This document shows, piece by piece, positions 10,414 through 26,703 of a stretch of DNA of 64,000 bases; position 1 is the first letter of the stretch, and each line of letters begins with the position of its first letter. This DNA comes from Clavelina lepadiformis (Eukaryota; Chordata; Ascidiacea; Aplousobranchia; Clavelinidae), in the NCBI RefSeq assembly GCF_947623445.1, contig NC_135243.1, positions 8,992,501 to 9,056,500 on the forward strand. Direction: 5' to 3'. The notes under the pieces are model-generated. The model saw nothing but the letters and a program-made list of their open reading frames with translations. It had not been told where the DNA came from and made no database searches. The position numbers and the translations under genes were made by a program.

Positions 10414-12085
10414 AATGTAATTTACACTAAGTGGCGAAAATTTCAGTTGAATCTATTTCAGTATTATTCGTTATTTTAAACGCAGTTAGATTTTGATTAA
10501 CGTTTTAAAGGAAACCCCATAACTATGACTGCGCGTGGTTGCAACGTTTTGTTAAATCATTTGTCGATAACGTACTAAGTTAGCATTATGTCATAGTAAC
10601 CAGTAACCACTATATAGTGTTGATATTCTGTATAAATTAACATGTATTGTCAACTTTTTAAGGTTAAAAAGTGTCATCGTTTTTTTAAATATTTCTTGAA
10701 GTTTCCTTGTGAAGAAATTGAGCTCTTAACGTAGTAATATAGCTTGCGCAATCTCCTAGGCAAGTTTATGACATCATCAACAACACCAAAAAACTCGCCC
10801 CTCCAGATATATTATCTGGCTACGCCCCTGAGCTCATGTGAAGTTCCACGTCAAAGTAGCAATAAAAAATGTGATCAACTGTTTATCAAGGCAGTACTTT
10901 ATACTACAGTGCTACTACCACCAAAAATGAGACTCAATTTACTATTATAATAGTTAGGCCTATAGTAGATAATAATTAATTATTACCAACATCAAATGAT
11001 ATTTCTTCAATCTACATAATATTAACAAACTTTAAACTTAAAATACGTAGATTAATTTAAAATTATTATTATCTATTTGATTTCATATACACAAAAGCGG
11101 AAAATGTTTGTAGGATGTTTTCAACTTTCGTATCAACAACCATTTGAAAAATATCCTCGCAACAAAGTATCCCCGTTACAAGGACCTATGAAATGCAAAG
11201 TAGACCAAATTATAAAAACTAAATGTTGGTAGTAGCCGGTATACAAGATGCAATTTCGACGGCAGTCGAAATGTATTGAATGCCGCACGTTTAATCGCGC
11301 TAAAGCAAACACGTTTATTGTGTATTTATTTTCTATTACAGCATGCAATAAAAGGTCTTGTGACTGGATGTGTCCGATGTACATGAACACAATGTGCCGC
11401 GTTGCGATCAGTGTACTGCCAGTCAGCCACCACTAATAGTTTGTTTGTTCGAGCAAAACAACTATATTTCATACCAAATTACAAGCTCTGTATCAGGGTA
11501 AAAATTTAAAGGACGTAAAAAATGCATAATCATGCAATGCAAATTTTGGCACGATATTTATGAAATTAAACGTAATTGCACAGTAAGTTGTGTATAAAAA
11601 TAAGGAACAGATTTGTCTGAAGACACATTGTTATAAATGTGCAATAAAAGTGTGCATTGAATAGGAAATATAGACTATTAAACATTCGGGAAAAATCATA
11701 TACGTTGTAAAAAACGTATATTTCGAGGTACAAAAAACTTGTAAATATACAAGTCAACTGAACATTATAGTGCAAAAAGAACAAAACTATACTACAGTGC
11801 AAACTAGGAGTAACGAAACTAAAATAGCAACACTACATTTTAAAAGTACAAAATTACACCATTTAAAATTACAGTGATAAAAATATTCAATTTACAGTTT
11901 TACAGAAATTAAATTGGCACCAAAGAGGAATGCAAACTTGTTCCTTCAAATCTTTACAGATTCATGTACAAGACACCTTTTAAAAAATTCTATACACAAT
12001 GCAACTTAAGTTCCAAGTTTTGTTATAATGAAAAGTTATATAATAAAAATGCTTGTATATTAGACGAAAAAAATCATCGCCTTTG
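10414..12085. other. Intergenic, downstream of the CCDC102A-like gene
   Basis: AT-rich DNA with no recognised gene, RNA or element end. The region just below 12086 should contain the 3' UTR of the minus-strand coiled-coil gene. Confidence 0.4.
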
Positions 12086-16487
<4,402 letters not shown>

Positions 16488-17527
16488 ACTGCAATAATTT
16501 CTAACCTTAAATTTTACTAGAAATGAACATCATCTAGAGTCTAGACACACATACACACAGTAAGTTGTAAAAGCACGATCACAGAGCAATCAAGAACCAT
16601 GTAACCAGAAAAAAAAACATGACAATATAATTGTGTTACTGTGTTAGTTTTAAATGTATCAAGCTACCAGCAGAATACACAAAAATTGACCTTGTATATA
16701 TATATATATATATATAATAAATTAGCTTGTAAACAAACCACACATTTCAATATGTTTTTGAAAGTGGCTATCAACAAAACATTTTCATGTTATTATGGTA
16801 TCAGAAATTTGTACATGACCTATAATTTGAAGCAATCCGAGCGAAGAATTCATCGACACTTTTAAGATGAAGATATATAAACTGGCCATATTCATAAAAG
16901 TACCAGAATATCCATTTGAGACGTTTAGACACATGCAAAAAGATATATATATATTATTCATCAGAAATTTTAACCAGTGATTTTGGCATACAACAGCAAA
17001 AAATTAACATGAGCATGTTCCAAGTTGGCAATGTCATTATATTGAACAACAGCAGATCATTCATCTACAAAATGTTCAATGATAATAATCAATAACAGAT
17101 TTTCCACAAATTATGAGACATTAAATTTTGGCATCATGTGCGACAATTCTACGAAAAAACGTTTATATTACACAGGCCATGTGTTCAGAAATTACAAAAT
17201 ATTTGCTGACAAAAACAAATTTTACTGAATAACTTGGAAAAAGTACATGGACTTGGATGAACTTAAACAAGCTTAACTGCAAACAAATAAACATATTCTT
17301 TCGCGAAGATAAAAATTAAGCAGAACTATCAGTCAAAAACAGTAAAAGATTAACAATGGAGGTTTATACAAATATGAGAAAACATTGCACATAACGTGTT
17401 TGAATACATATCATACATGTGAAAATTTCCATTATCACAAGTCAAGATGCATGTCAATCTGATCAACAGAACATAAATTCTACTATATCTTCCTTCTACG
17501 TAGTCTATGTGATATAGAAAGCGTTGC
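16488..17527. other. Intergenic between two minus-strand genes, with a TA microsatellite
   Basis: It holds the CCDC102A-like 5' flank and the V-ATPase C 3' flank. A TA run of about 22 bp lies at 16695-16716. No RNA gene or transposon terminus was seen. Confidence 0.4.
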
Positions 17528-18679
17528 TTATTGATGCTCAAACTCCAAGACCATGCGAAAAAACACATATGGAAAATATTCTTGCATTCCTAAAGAAAGA
17601 CCAGGCATAGAATCTTCTTCAGTAACAGTTAAGCCGGTGCTATCCAAGTTACAATAAAGTGTGTTAAGGGTATCACGAAGTCGTTTCTGTTGTTTTTTCT
17701 GAGGCTGCAGGACTGCGGCTTGGAAGTTAACTGGAAGTCCATACCTAAGAACGGACTCGACAAAAACCAAAAGAGCCTTTATGTGGACCCATGCAATGAA
17801 TACCTCACTGAAGCTAACCTTTAGCCAACGTAACAATGGGCCGAGAATTCGCTTCTTTTCAGACATGAGCTTATTGATCTGGTCTTTATCACTATGCACA
17901 TCCTGTTCCTTGTACTCGAAATCACGAACAAAATACTTGTTACGATTGCAATTGTACTTGAATTCTTCTAACACTTTCTTGAAAATTGTGACACCCCATA
18001 AGCCATACTCTTCATCTTGGTAAATTAGTCGAGCTGATTTTGGTACAACAAACTCTGTAAGGGTCTCGTACTTCTTTTCCCATTCATCTGCAAGATGGAG
18101 AGGAACTGCAACAAGTAGGGTCTGCAAATACTCAGAATCAAGGACAAAATCTTCCCTTTTCACAACTTGGCCTAAGTTTCGCATCAAAAGACTTCCAGTA
18201 GCTTTTCGCTCCATATTTTGCAAGTTAGTTTTTATGTTGTTGTATGACTGTGATTTTGTTCGCAAATCACCATCAACCTGAGTGAGACTTTTGGAAATGA
18301 TGTCGCATAAGTTGCCCAGAGATTGTTTAACAGGATACTTTGCTAAATTCCACTGGAAATGGTGCAAGTAATTTGTTAGCGTCATATCACCAGCTTTTAA
18401 CAGAGAAGAAAGCCTATCACGCTGATCTTCAAGTACATCACCCATGTAATTAGCAACTTTCTTGCACACAGTTTCGGCAAATGTATCAATCTTTCCGAGA
18501 TCATTTGAAAGTCCAATTAATGAATCCAAAGTTCCGACTTTTAATTCAGGAATATGAAATTTATAATTATGAGAAAGGACATTATTCCCTCCTTGTCCAG
18601 ATGTTGCCTTGTTTAGTCGATCCCATGCTTGTTGAGCTGTTTTTTCGCCTGGAACACTGATTATCCAGTACTCAGACAT
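17528..18679 (-). CDS. ATP6V1C1: V-type proton ATPase subunit C, intronless
   Basis: The 383-residue product aligns over its full length with animal V-ATPase subunit C (human C1, 382 residues). Subunit C is the V1 stalk component that clamps peripheral stators and controls V1-V0 assembly. Matching landmarks include MSEYWIISVPGEKT at the start, KYPVKQSLGNLCDIISK, DDFVLDSEYL-like (here EDFVLDSEYLQTLL), LLRWLKVSFSEVFIAWVH and ESVLRYGLPVNFQA near the C terminus. The first in-frame ATG is at 18679; the preceding open codons contain no ATG. No introns interrupt the frame. The 5' portion, from 18231 upward, is the left end of the large duplication, so a broken second copy exists at 34137-34588. I chose C1 as the generic animal orthologue; C1 and C2 cannot be told apart here. 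Confidence 0.96.
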   Translation of the reverse strand: MSEYWIISVPGEKTAQQAWDRLNKATSGQGGNNVLSHNYKFHIPELKVGTLDSLIGLSNDLGKIDTFAETVCKKVANYMGDVLEDQRDRLSSLLKAGDMTLTNYLHHFQWNLAKYPVKQSLGNLCDIISKSLTQVDGDLRTKSQSYNNIKTNLQNMERKATGSLLMRNLGQVVKREDFVLDSEYLQTLLVAVPLHLADEWEKKYETLTEFVVPKSARLIYQDEEYGLWGVTIFKKVLEEFKYNCNRNKYFVRDFEYKEQDVHSDKDQINKLMSEKKRILGPLLRWLKVSFSEVFIAWVHIKALLVFVESVLRYGLPVNFQAAVLQPQKKQQKRLRDTLNTLYCNLDSTGLTVTEEDSMPGLSLGMQEYFPYVFFRMVLEFEHQ

Positions 18680-19319
18680 ACCGTAATGCAAATACTAGTA
18701 TTTTGCTTAATCTAAATATAGAATTTTTAAATCCCAAGGCTATATTAATCACTAACAATTTTTCAACTAGAAACAGCGATATTATGAATGTAACTTTAGA
18801 AGGGCTAAGCTGCATTTTACATTCCAAGTGGTTGCAGTAAGCGCCATTAACGCAAACTGACATGCTTTGAACTTATATTTAGAAGAAAGATTTAGGTTTA
18901 GTTTACCTTATGATGTAACAACATATAAGCTAAGTTAACAAGGAACTTAACACAGAGCAAATAAATAATGTAAAAGCCGAAGTTAGTCTTTCCATAGAAA
19001 ATTTTTAAAACTAACATAATGGCCTATAAGTTAACAAGAAACGATAATGAGCAACCTCAAAACTACGAGCTTTTAACAGCAGCATGCAGTCTAAAGAAAG
19101 TGAGAAATATGGAGGATAAAAAGTGGAACAAAATTATTGATGCCATTTATGTGCAGGCCATCTGAACTGGAAAGTGCGACAGCTTTTCACAAAAAATCGT
19201 GTGTGCAAAGAACAGTGGCAAAGTATGACAGTTTTCATCAAACTGTGCAACTAGTGTGCTTCGCAGCCAGTGTGCTTCGCGGGGTTTGTGGTAGTCCAGG
19301 TGCGGCCTTTTATAATAGA
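18680..19319. other. V-ATPase C upstream region, duplicated in copy B
   Basis: Probable promoter and 5' leader of V-ATPase C. It is nearly identical at 34589-35229. No core promoter motif is obvious. Confidence 0.35.
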
Positions 19320-19500
19320 AAACCGAGAAAAAAGAAGTGTTTATTAGAGATATCAATCTTCTCCCGGTATGCAATGCCGTTTCGACCAAAAAATCTCAGG
19401 TTTGCTCTTGCCATGCTTCCTGCGTCCTCCTCCAGTCTGGTCGTTAACCATTACGCCACCGCATTGCGTTTTTCTCACCCAACGCCGGTGAAATAGTCAC
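19320..19500 (-). repeat. Possible tRNA-derived SINE head (copy A)
   Basis: On the minus strand, TGGCGTAATGG (19448-19458) resembles a pol III A box, and GGTCGAAACGG (19377-19387) resembles a B box (consensus GGTTCRANNCC). About 60 bases separate them, longer than in a typical tRNA. The leading GCGGTGGCGTAATGGTTAA looks like a tRNA 5' half. A second copy lies at the equivalent place in copy B. There is no recognised SINE tail, so the call is tentative. Confidence 0.4.
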
Positions 19501-20468
19501 TTCTAATTACTAATTACTTGTAATTAGGCTACAGCAAAGCTCGTACCTCGTGCATGATATATGGACTAGGTTTACAAAACGCTAATTTTATCTTTAAATA
19601 TTTGATAAATTTTAAGAATTTTAACGTTGTATAACGAACTTTTCTTGGTAACGATTCGTTAGTTTCAAGCATAGAATATCACTTTTTGTCAAATTCGTTA
19701 CAGAAATGAACCAACCCTGCGCCTGCTTGTTCTTTATAGCCGCAGACTTGCTTGTCAATACCAAACAACCGTATGCTATAGATCATACAACTCAAATCAA
19801 CAAGATCAAATACTAGTAAACTTAGCCCAAGAGAAACAATAGATGTTGAAAGCTAAATAATAGAAACTGATTGAGTTTTTCTAAATACTGCAGTATTATT
19901 ATAGCGTTCGCTATGCAACAATTAAAACAAATTGAAATATTTTCCATTACATTTTACCTAATTTTTCAATTTAGTGAACTATTTTCATACTGTAGCCAAC
20001 TTAGTCACATGAAAATAAATAGAAATCTGACAAGTTTTGGTAAAAAAGAGAATATTTTAAGATATCTATTTATGTTTCAAATTGACAATCAGTTTCTAAG
20101 CTGGTTTCTGTTCAGTTTATCATAGATCCGTTTTTATTGCATGCCAGAATTGTATTGAAATCTTTCTTCTTGGATTGAAGAAAGTCTTTACACTATTTGA
20201 TTCTATCGGGATTGAGTTAACTAGCTTGTTCGTGGTAACTTGATAAGGTTGGAGCGATAACGTCTACAAAGTGATTGAATAAGTAATCCAGTAAACGTTA
20301 ATTTCAATAATTTTATTCGATTTTCAATCAGCTTTTTTAGGTTATTGTGACGAATAAGATGAATAATTACGTCAAAACCCGGGATTATTCGATAAAATTA
20401 ATCAATTTTTCTAAGATTTTGGTGTGTTTTGATGAATAAATCGATTAATTTTCATTCACCTTCTAGAG

Positions 20469-20923
20469 CAGCGGTTCCCAAACTGGATTCCGCGGATCAA
20501 TTGGGGTCCGTAAAGAAGTTTCAGAGGGTCCGCAATGAGAATTAGTCTTTAAAGCTTTAAAGCAGTTTCAGAGGGAGGATATAGTACACGACAGAAAACC
20601 AAACCAAACATTGATGAGTTAATTGCAGCAAAACAAGTGCACCCATCCCATTAAACGCTTATCGTATTTGATAGTTTTTGCTTTTTCTTTCATTTGTGTG
20701 GTTTTTACAATTTTCCTATACCATTCTTTGATTTTTATATAGGGCCACGAAATATCAAAATAATTTCAAAGTAGGCCTATCCATTCTGTGATTTTTATAG
20801 GGCCACGAAATATCAAAATAATTGCAAATGGTTCATTCTTTGATTTTTACAGGGCCACGAAATATCAAAATAATTGCAAAGGGTTCGCCAGGCAAAATTT
20901 TTAGAAAAGTTTAGGAACCGCTA
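20469..20923. mobile_element. hAT MITE (copy A, uninterrupted)
   Basis: The left end CAGCGGTTCCCAAACT pairs with the right end, which read inward gives TAGCGGTTCCTAAACT. Flanks TTCTAGAG and TTCTAAAG form an 8-bp duplication with one mismatch. The interior holds three tandem units of about 50-60 bp around GGGCCACGAAATATCAAAAT (20721-20883). The same insertion is present in copy B, so it predates the duplication. No coding capacity. Confidence 0.88.
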
Positions 20924-22410
20924 TTCTAAAGCTTAGGTGATTACTTCTAGGACGTCAAAATCCAATAACTAATCGGACAAGTGGTATATTTAACTCCAAA
21001 ACAACACCTAAAATTGCTACATTATCTTCGTAATAAAATGAAATGTATTAACTGTACTTTAACTACGACAGGTTATACATATATCACGCCTAGAGAACTC
21101 TGTGTAGCAATTTAAAATTATTGTAGAATGTAGGTAAAGATCTGTCAACCGAAACCTGCCTAATAGTTTTGCAATTACAATTCATATTTTTGCCGTGCAC
21201 GTTGTTTTACATTTACATTATTATGAAGCGTCAATGACATTGTTTGCTACAATATATGATGCTTGATTGACAGTGCAGTCTGTTGGAATGTTGGAAAGCA
21301 AATATTTATTGTTGGCCATATAGTTACGATTAAATTCAAATCTACCTGGGATAAAAGTTAATCGTTACATATGGCTGGGAAATGGATTACAAATTGATTT
21401 AACAGCAAACTTATTACAAATAAATCGATTATTTTTCGCTTCGGTACCCTGCAAAACAAATATACAATCGTTTACCATGCCTTTGATGCCAAAACAACCA
21501 AATAATCAACCGAGTATTAAATTCGTATTCTAAATTTATTCGAATCAAATTCAGTTAGCAATAAAACGCTTACGATTGACAATTGCAATCTATTACGAAT
21601 AAGGATTACGATTACGCATACATTTTTATTACCCGGTTTGAATTATTCTTGCGCTGGAATAAGGAAAAACCCCTCCCCGAATAAATGTGTTCCATGGTAT
21701 CGATGTTTTGTTTGAATTGTCAAAAAATTAACTTTTTTGCTTATACTGACTGTCGGAAAACGTATAGGCTATTACCTACAAATGATATCTGATCTCAACT
21801 AAATTTTGACGTTTGCAAACTAACAGTTAACTCGGTAGTTTGATATTATGACAAACTGTTTCAAATCATACAACAACTACGTCAAAGGTACATACAAGAA
21901 AAGTCACCAGCTATGTGCTACATATCATTGTATTTATCAAGCTGTAATAAACATTTTATTTGAAAGAGCTTAAAGTAAAAGTAAAGAATTAAAAGCAATT
22001 TTGTGATATTGTGAAATGCAGATAATTGGTTACATCCACATAGAAAGACGCATTTTCTGAGTGTAATGTATCTCAAAAATAGTTCAAAATCAAAACAATA
22101 TCACTTGTAAGTTCTAAACCGTTTAGCAAACTCCGAAAAAAAAATATTTTTATGATTGCAGTGTTGAAACATCATAAACGATATCACAGAATTGTTGTAA
22201 ATGTAAGCATACTGAAAAAACACAACCATAGGACACCGCATCAGAATAACAGCAAGTTTTAGACGCATTTGGTGAAGGTTAAAAACTGTGTCTGGTGTGC
22301 TGTCGATAAACATATTGAGCCCAAGTGGTGTGTAAAAGTGGCCTAAAACATAGCAATAACTCAATACAAATTTGCACCGGTTCATGGTTTAATAGTTTGA
22401 TAATTATGAT
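20924..22410. other. Non-coding, downstream of TSP1-VWA gene A
   Basis: No gene was recognised. It is shared with copy B (38784-40274) at high identity. It should hold the 3' UTR of the minus-strand gene; an ATTAAA hexamer on the minus strand lies about 20 bases past the stop codon. Confidence 0.35.
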
Positions 22411-25400
22411 TTAACACGAGTTCAAGAGTTCGCCCCACGTAGGAATTGGACAAGATTCATCACGAACATGGTTATAAAGGTCTCTAACAAACTCTTCTCC
22501 TTCTTGCCAAGAATTAAGAAAAAACTGCTCAAAACAGCGGTGTCCCGTATCCAAGTCCTACAATCACCACACATAAAGCGGTTTAAATTAACAACAAGAA
22601 AGTGAACAAACAGAAAATAATTTAACGTTAAAATTAAACAAAATTGCAATAAAAAAATTTTAATTAAGTTTTATTATAAAATCTACAAATAAAACCTATG
22701 CCCACATCAGATTAAGTTTATAGAAATAACTTATTTCAAACATCCCACACCTTGATTTTGCTTTTGCAACCTTGATAATTATCCAGGAATATAACCATAA
22801 TTTCAATGTCTTCACTCACGTACTTATCTCGTACTCTTTTCAAATCACCAGGGCCATTTGCACACCTTGCAGTTAAATGTAGTTATGTTATGGCCAAATT
22901 TAAACTTGAAAAATGCGTTTTGAGATGATATTACTAAACGTTCCTTGGTACATTAAGGCTCTTTGTACGGCCTTACGCTTACCGCTAATTTATTAACTAT
23001 AGTTAATATAATATATAATGTATACTTATTCGACAATGAAATCCGCAAGTTTCTCGAGAAAAGCTTTAAAAAATTTAAACTTTTCCATAACTTGCTTCAC
23101 GAATTAATGCCATATTTTAGAAGTGTGTTAGTGTGTAAACCACAGATATCATAACACTATTATACCAATTTGTTACCTAACTTACTTCTCATAAATTCAA
23201 GGCTTACAAGTTTTCTAACGGTGTGTTAAACTTTATTGAAGCTGTTAGTCATGTAATAGTTATAGTTAACCAGCAGGTTACAAAATGTTCAATATAAAAC
23301 CTCTGAGCGTTTTGTTGGTATCTCATGGCCAGATTTAGTAATTAAAATAGGATCGCTATTCAAAAAATTAAAACCAATAAACCACATTGTACAGTAATTT
23401 CATCACAAAATAGAACTTGTTATTGATGTAATGATTTGCAACCATCAAGCTCATACTTGAAGCTGTTATAAAAACTAAAGTATTAATTGTATTTATTCTT
23501 ACCCGTCAGTGATTAACATCAGCAGCTTTTTTACGTCTGAACTTCCATGTCGGGCTCCACGACTTGTGTCTTTAAACGTCAACAAGGCTTTGTTCATTGC
23601 ATCAACCATGTTAGTTCCTCCGGAAGCTCGGATCCTATTTTGACAATGCTTTGAGTGGAATATTTTTGTTTTACGTTCATAAGCTTATACATTATTTTTA
23701 AGCCAGTACTCCTCTCTCTTAAGGATACGTGGTTACAGGTCTATTATGAAAAAAGTTCAATCATGTTTTGACTTGCAAATTTTCATGGTGTTGATTTAAC
23801 AAAGATAAAGGTTATTTTCTTCTTATCCGGATTAAAACCTGCTTATTGAAGATTTATTTCAAGTGGGTGAGAAGCGAAGTGAGGCCATTTTTCATGCCCG
23901 TCTTTAGGTATGCTTTGCAAAGATCTGTATCTGTATATCTGTATCTTTGCAAAGCATACCTAAAGACGGGCATGAAAAATGGCCTCACTTCGCTTCTCAC
24001 CCACTTGAATGTGATTTCAGTGAACATCGAACAGACAGCTTATAGGACATCGACCCGCCACTCTACTGCTCCGTGAGGTGCGGGTACATAGCCGACAAAA
24101 GGTTACAACAACGTCAAATATTCTTTATGACTTTGTCATAAATGCGTTCAACTGTTATATTCACTTGATATGTTTGGTTTTCAGCTTCTACTAAATTTAA
24201 ACTGGTATATCGGCTTTCTTACGTATATTGATGAAGGCCTATGTACTTACCGTAGATTTTGAATTTCGCTTTCAAGATTTATTTGCCCTCTTCCCGGGCT
24301 GCCATCGAATTGGTTGAAATTGAAATGGACTTGGTAAGTGTTTTCAAACGTCGCGACAGCAATTCTTGTTCGATCCAAATGTACTCCAATGCCATTGCAA
24401 ATAGCTAAAATTAATTGAATTGAATCAACGATTGACGCACAGTGTATATGTATAATTAATTTCGATACAAACCTCGCACAACCGCAGCTGCAATATCCTT
24501 AACGGTTTCCATGTGACTGCCAATGCTACCACTTTTGTCCATCAATATTATCATATCTCTTCTCAGTTCTAACTGAAATGATATGCTTGAATGAGAAACT
24601 TTTTGTTATAATGACATTATAATTGGCAAAAGTTCCGGTAAAATAAACCGCACCTATTAATTTTGATTTGCAAATCAACGAGATAACTCACTGTTTGACG
24701 TCGCAAACGTTGCAAAGTGTCTTCCAAAACCACGGATCTTTTCTTTCTCCCAAAACCACCGCAGCCTCCGAACGCTACCAGTTTCCAATCTTCATCAGTG
24801 GCCTCTTGTAGTGGTAGAGAACTAGTCTCCAATGATCTTGAAAAACTTGTATCCACTGGTCGTAATGTACGTTTGGATCGCTGGTGATTAGGTGACTTGA
24901 CACGTATGGCCAAACATTGTTGTCCAGAGGCAGATATGTCAACATCAACCCTAGTTCCAGGTGGTAATTGTCTATTTTTTCCGGGCGAGACAGATGCGCT
25001 GGATGGCGCAGAAAACACCCCGGAAAATGACTCATAAAACAAATCAGCTGTAGTGGGAACAGGAGGTGAGCAGCCTGCGACAAGATGTATCTTTAGTATC
25101 TATATATAAATGTATCATTTTTTTACACAAAAGCACATGCGCAAAGGGGGTCAAAACCTTCCACAGAGAGTAAAGCAAAATGTACAAAAGAACGGCAGTC
25201 AAAGTATGACATCAAAACATGACTTTTTCCCCGTGTCCTTGTCCAAGAAGAGGCGTAGCCAACGCACGGCAGGCCTAGCTTGTATTTCGAGGCCTAAAGC
25301 TTGAGTTTTTATTTCGAGTTTTGGTTCAGTCAAGCATGAAAAAGTTGAAAAAAATTTTTTCACCAACTGTATTGCGGTACGCCACAAAGCAACTGATAGA

Positions 25401-26165
25401 TCATAGTTAGGTTCACTATGCAGCAATTATCAATGCATTAAAAAGTTGAAATCTTGTGATTCATTATTTTATTTCATTAGGTAGATTACACTGTTATTGT
25501 AACCAAATTATTAAGAAACCACTTTGCTAGTGCAGCTAATACTCCAAAGCTTGTGGCATGTGCCTTCATTTACTTGGTAAACTAAGCGGAGAGATGCCCC
25601 CAGGTAATTTAAACACTCCTTCGTGTCACTTTTCATGTTTATTGGGATGATAATATCCATTTGCTGATCTCTTGGTTTTTAGCTAATGCTTACTCCACTT
25701 AACAATAGGATTAACCAAAGGATTCCTCCTCGGCTAATACACTGCAGTTTTAAAAATATGTTCAAGCTTTACTTTGTGTTTGGAAAATTTCTGTGTTTTC
25801 TGGACACGGTTTTCCGCCATTACGAGGCTGGGTTAGTTGCCTGGTTCTAGTTTGAGAGTAACTCCCTCGTACACTTTTGCACTTCCCCCAGGAACCGAAT
25901 GGCGTGATCGTGCAGTCTCCTGTTGTACAACGTCAATTTATTAGTATAACTTATAAATGTGCATATTTTACTATATTGTTGTAATTAAAGAAAACATTAT
26001 GTCTTGATATGCTATAGACATGCACTTGCATGATACGTTATAATTTATAGCCACTTAGAGACTGATATACTTACGTTTTCTGTTCTTTAAGAAAAATCCT
26101 TCAGATAAAGCTAAACATGCAACAAGGAATATTTTCAAAAGTGTGAAAAAGATTGTTAGCTTCAT
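22411..26165 (-). CDS. Secreted TSP1-VWA protein, copy A (422 aa, eight exons)
   Basis: Exons: 26165-26075, 25919-25773, 25074-24692, 24572-24473, 24404-24251, 23634-23503, 22865-22751, 22557-22411; all junctions GT-AG and in phase. Residues 1-23 form a signal peptide (MKLTIFFTLLKIFLVACLAL). Residues 31-81 are a TSP1 repeat (CTITPFGSWGKC, RNGGKPC). The linker 82-190 is Ser/Pro/Thr-rich with a furin-like RKKR at 189-192. Residues 208-422 form a VWA domain with the MIDAS residues in D219-K-S221-G-S223, T299 in GGTN and D335 in ITDG. Cysteines cluster after the VWA core. It is probably secreted, cleaved between the two halves, and able to bind a ligand through a metal ion. I cannot name an orthologue; TSP1 plus VWA also occurs in apicomplexan TRAP, but with different order and no homology implied. 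Copy B and the plus-strand gene at 53793 are paralogues. Confidence 0.88.
23858..24009. repeat. Perfect 67-bp inverted repeat in an intron of gene A
   Basis: Arms 23858-23924 and 23943-24009 are exact reverse complements over 67 bases, around an 18-base spacer made of CTGTAT-type repeats. It lies in the intron between the second and third VWA exons. Copy B has only one, diverged, arm at the same place (about 42154-42220). Confidence 0.95.
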
Positions 26166-26429
26166 TTCTATATATCTTAAAACGTTTACAGTTTTAAAAA
26201 TACTGAAAATCTATGACAAATTAATAAAAAAACTATATAAAAAGATCAATGTTAAAAGTTTTAGGAAAAAGATTTTTAAGAGACTGTCTTTTTGGTCTCA
26301 ACATCAGTTTTGCTTTATTACTAAACAGTAAACACTAAATACCGTCGAAACAGTTATACACATTACATACCGAAAAACAAAAAATTACTTGTTTACAATT
26401 TACACGGGGACAACTCTGTTTTTGGTAGC

Positions 26430-26703
26430 GGTTCCCAGAGCCTGCTGAAACAATCTACATTCTACATCAAGACGTGCGTGATACGTGAAATCTTATCTCT
26501 TTCAAACAAGGGCTAAACAAACATTTTTTCCGCTATGCTTTTGTGTTTTAGCATTTTAAATCCTAATTTTATTGTAATGTTTTGCTGCTTTTAGTCTTTT
26601 GTATTTTGTAAATTACTTGTAGGTTTTATCTGTTGACTGTAAAGCAACTTTGAGAGTATTTTCATCGCTATAAAAATGTTTATTATTATCACTATTATTA
26701 TGC
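26430..26703 (+). mobile_element. LINE (CR1/L2-like) 3' end relic (copy A)
   Basis: The stretch ends in a tail typical of CR1/L2 LINEs: a TGTAAAGCAACTTTGAGAG block, then CTATAAAAATG and a short TTA/TAT microsatellite (26681-26703). Just before it, SLSNKG and HFFRYAF-like codons recall the end of ORF2. Only the 3' few hundred bases remain. Shared with copy B. Confidence 0.6.

Noticed and set aside
22101-22385. 94-codon minus-strand frame conserved in both duplication copies
   Set aside because: Conservation is explained by the recent duplication. It lies just past the stop of the TSP1-VWA gene and has no domain.
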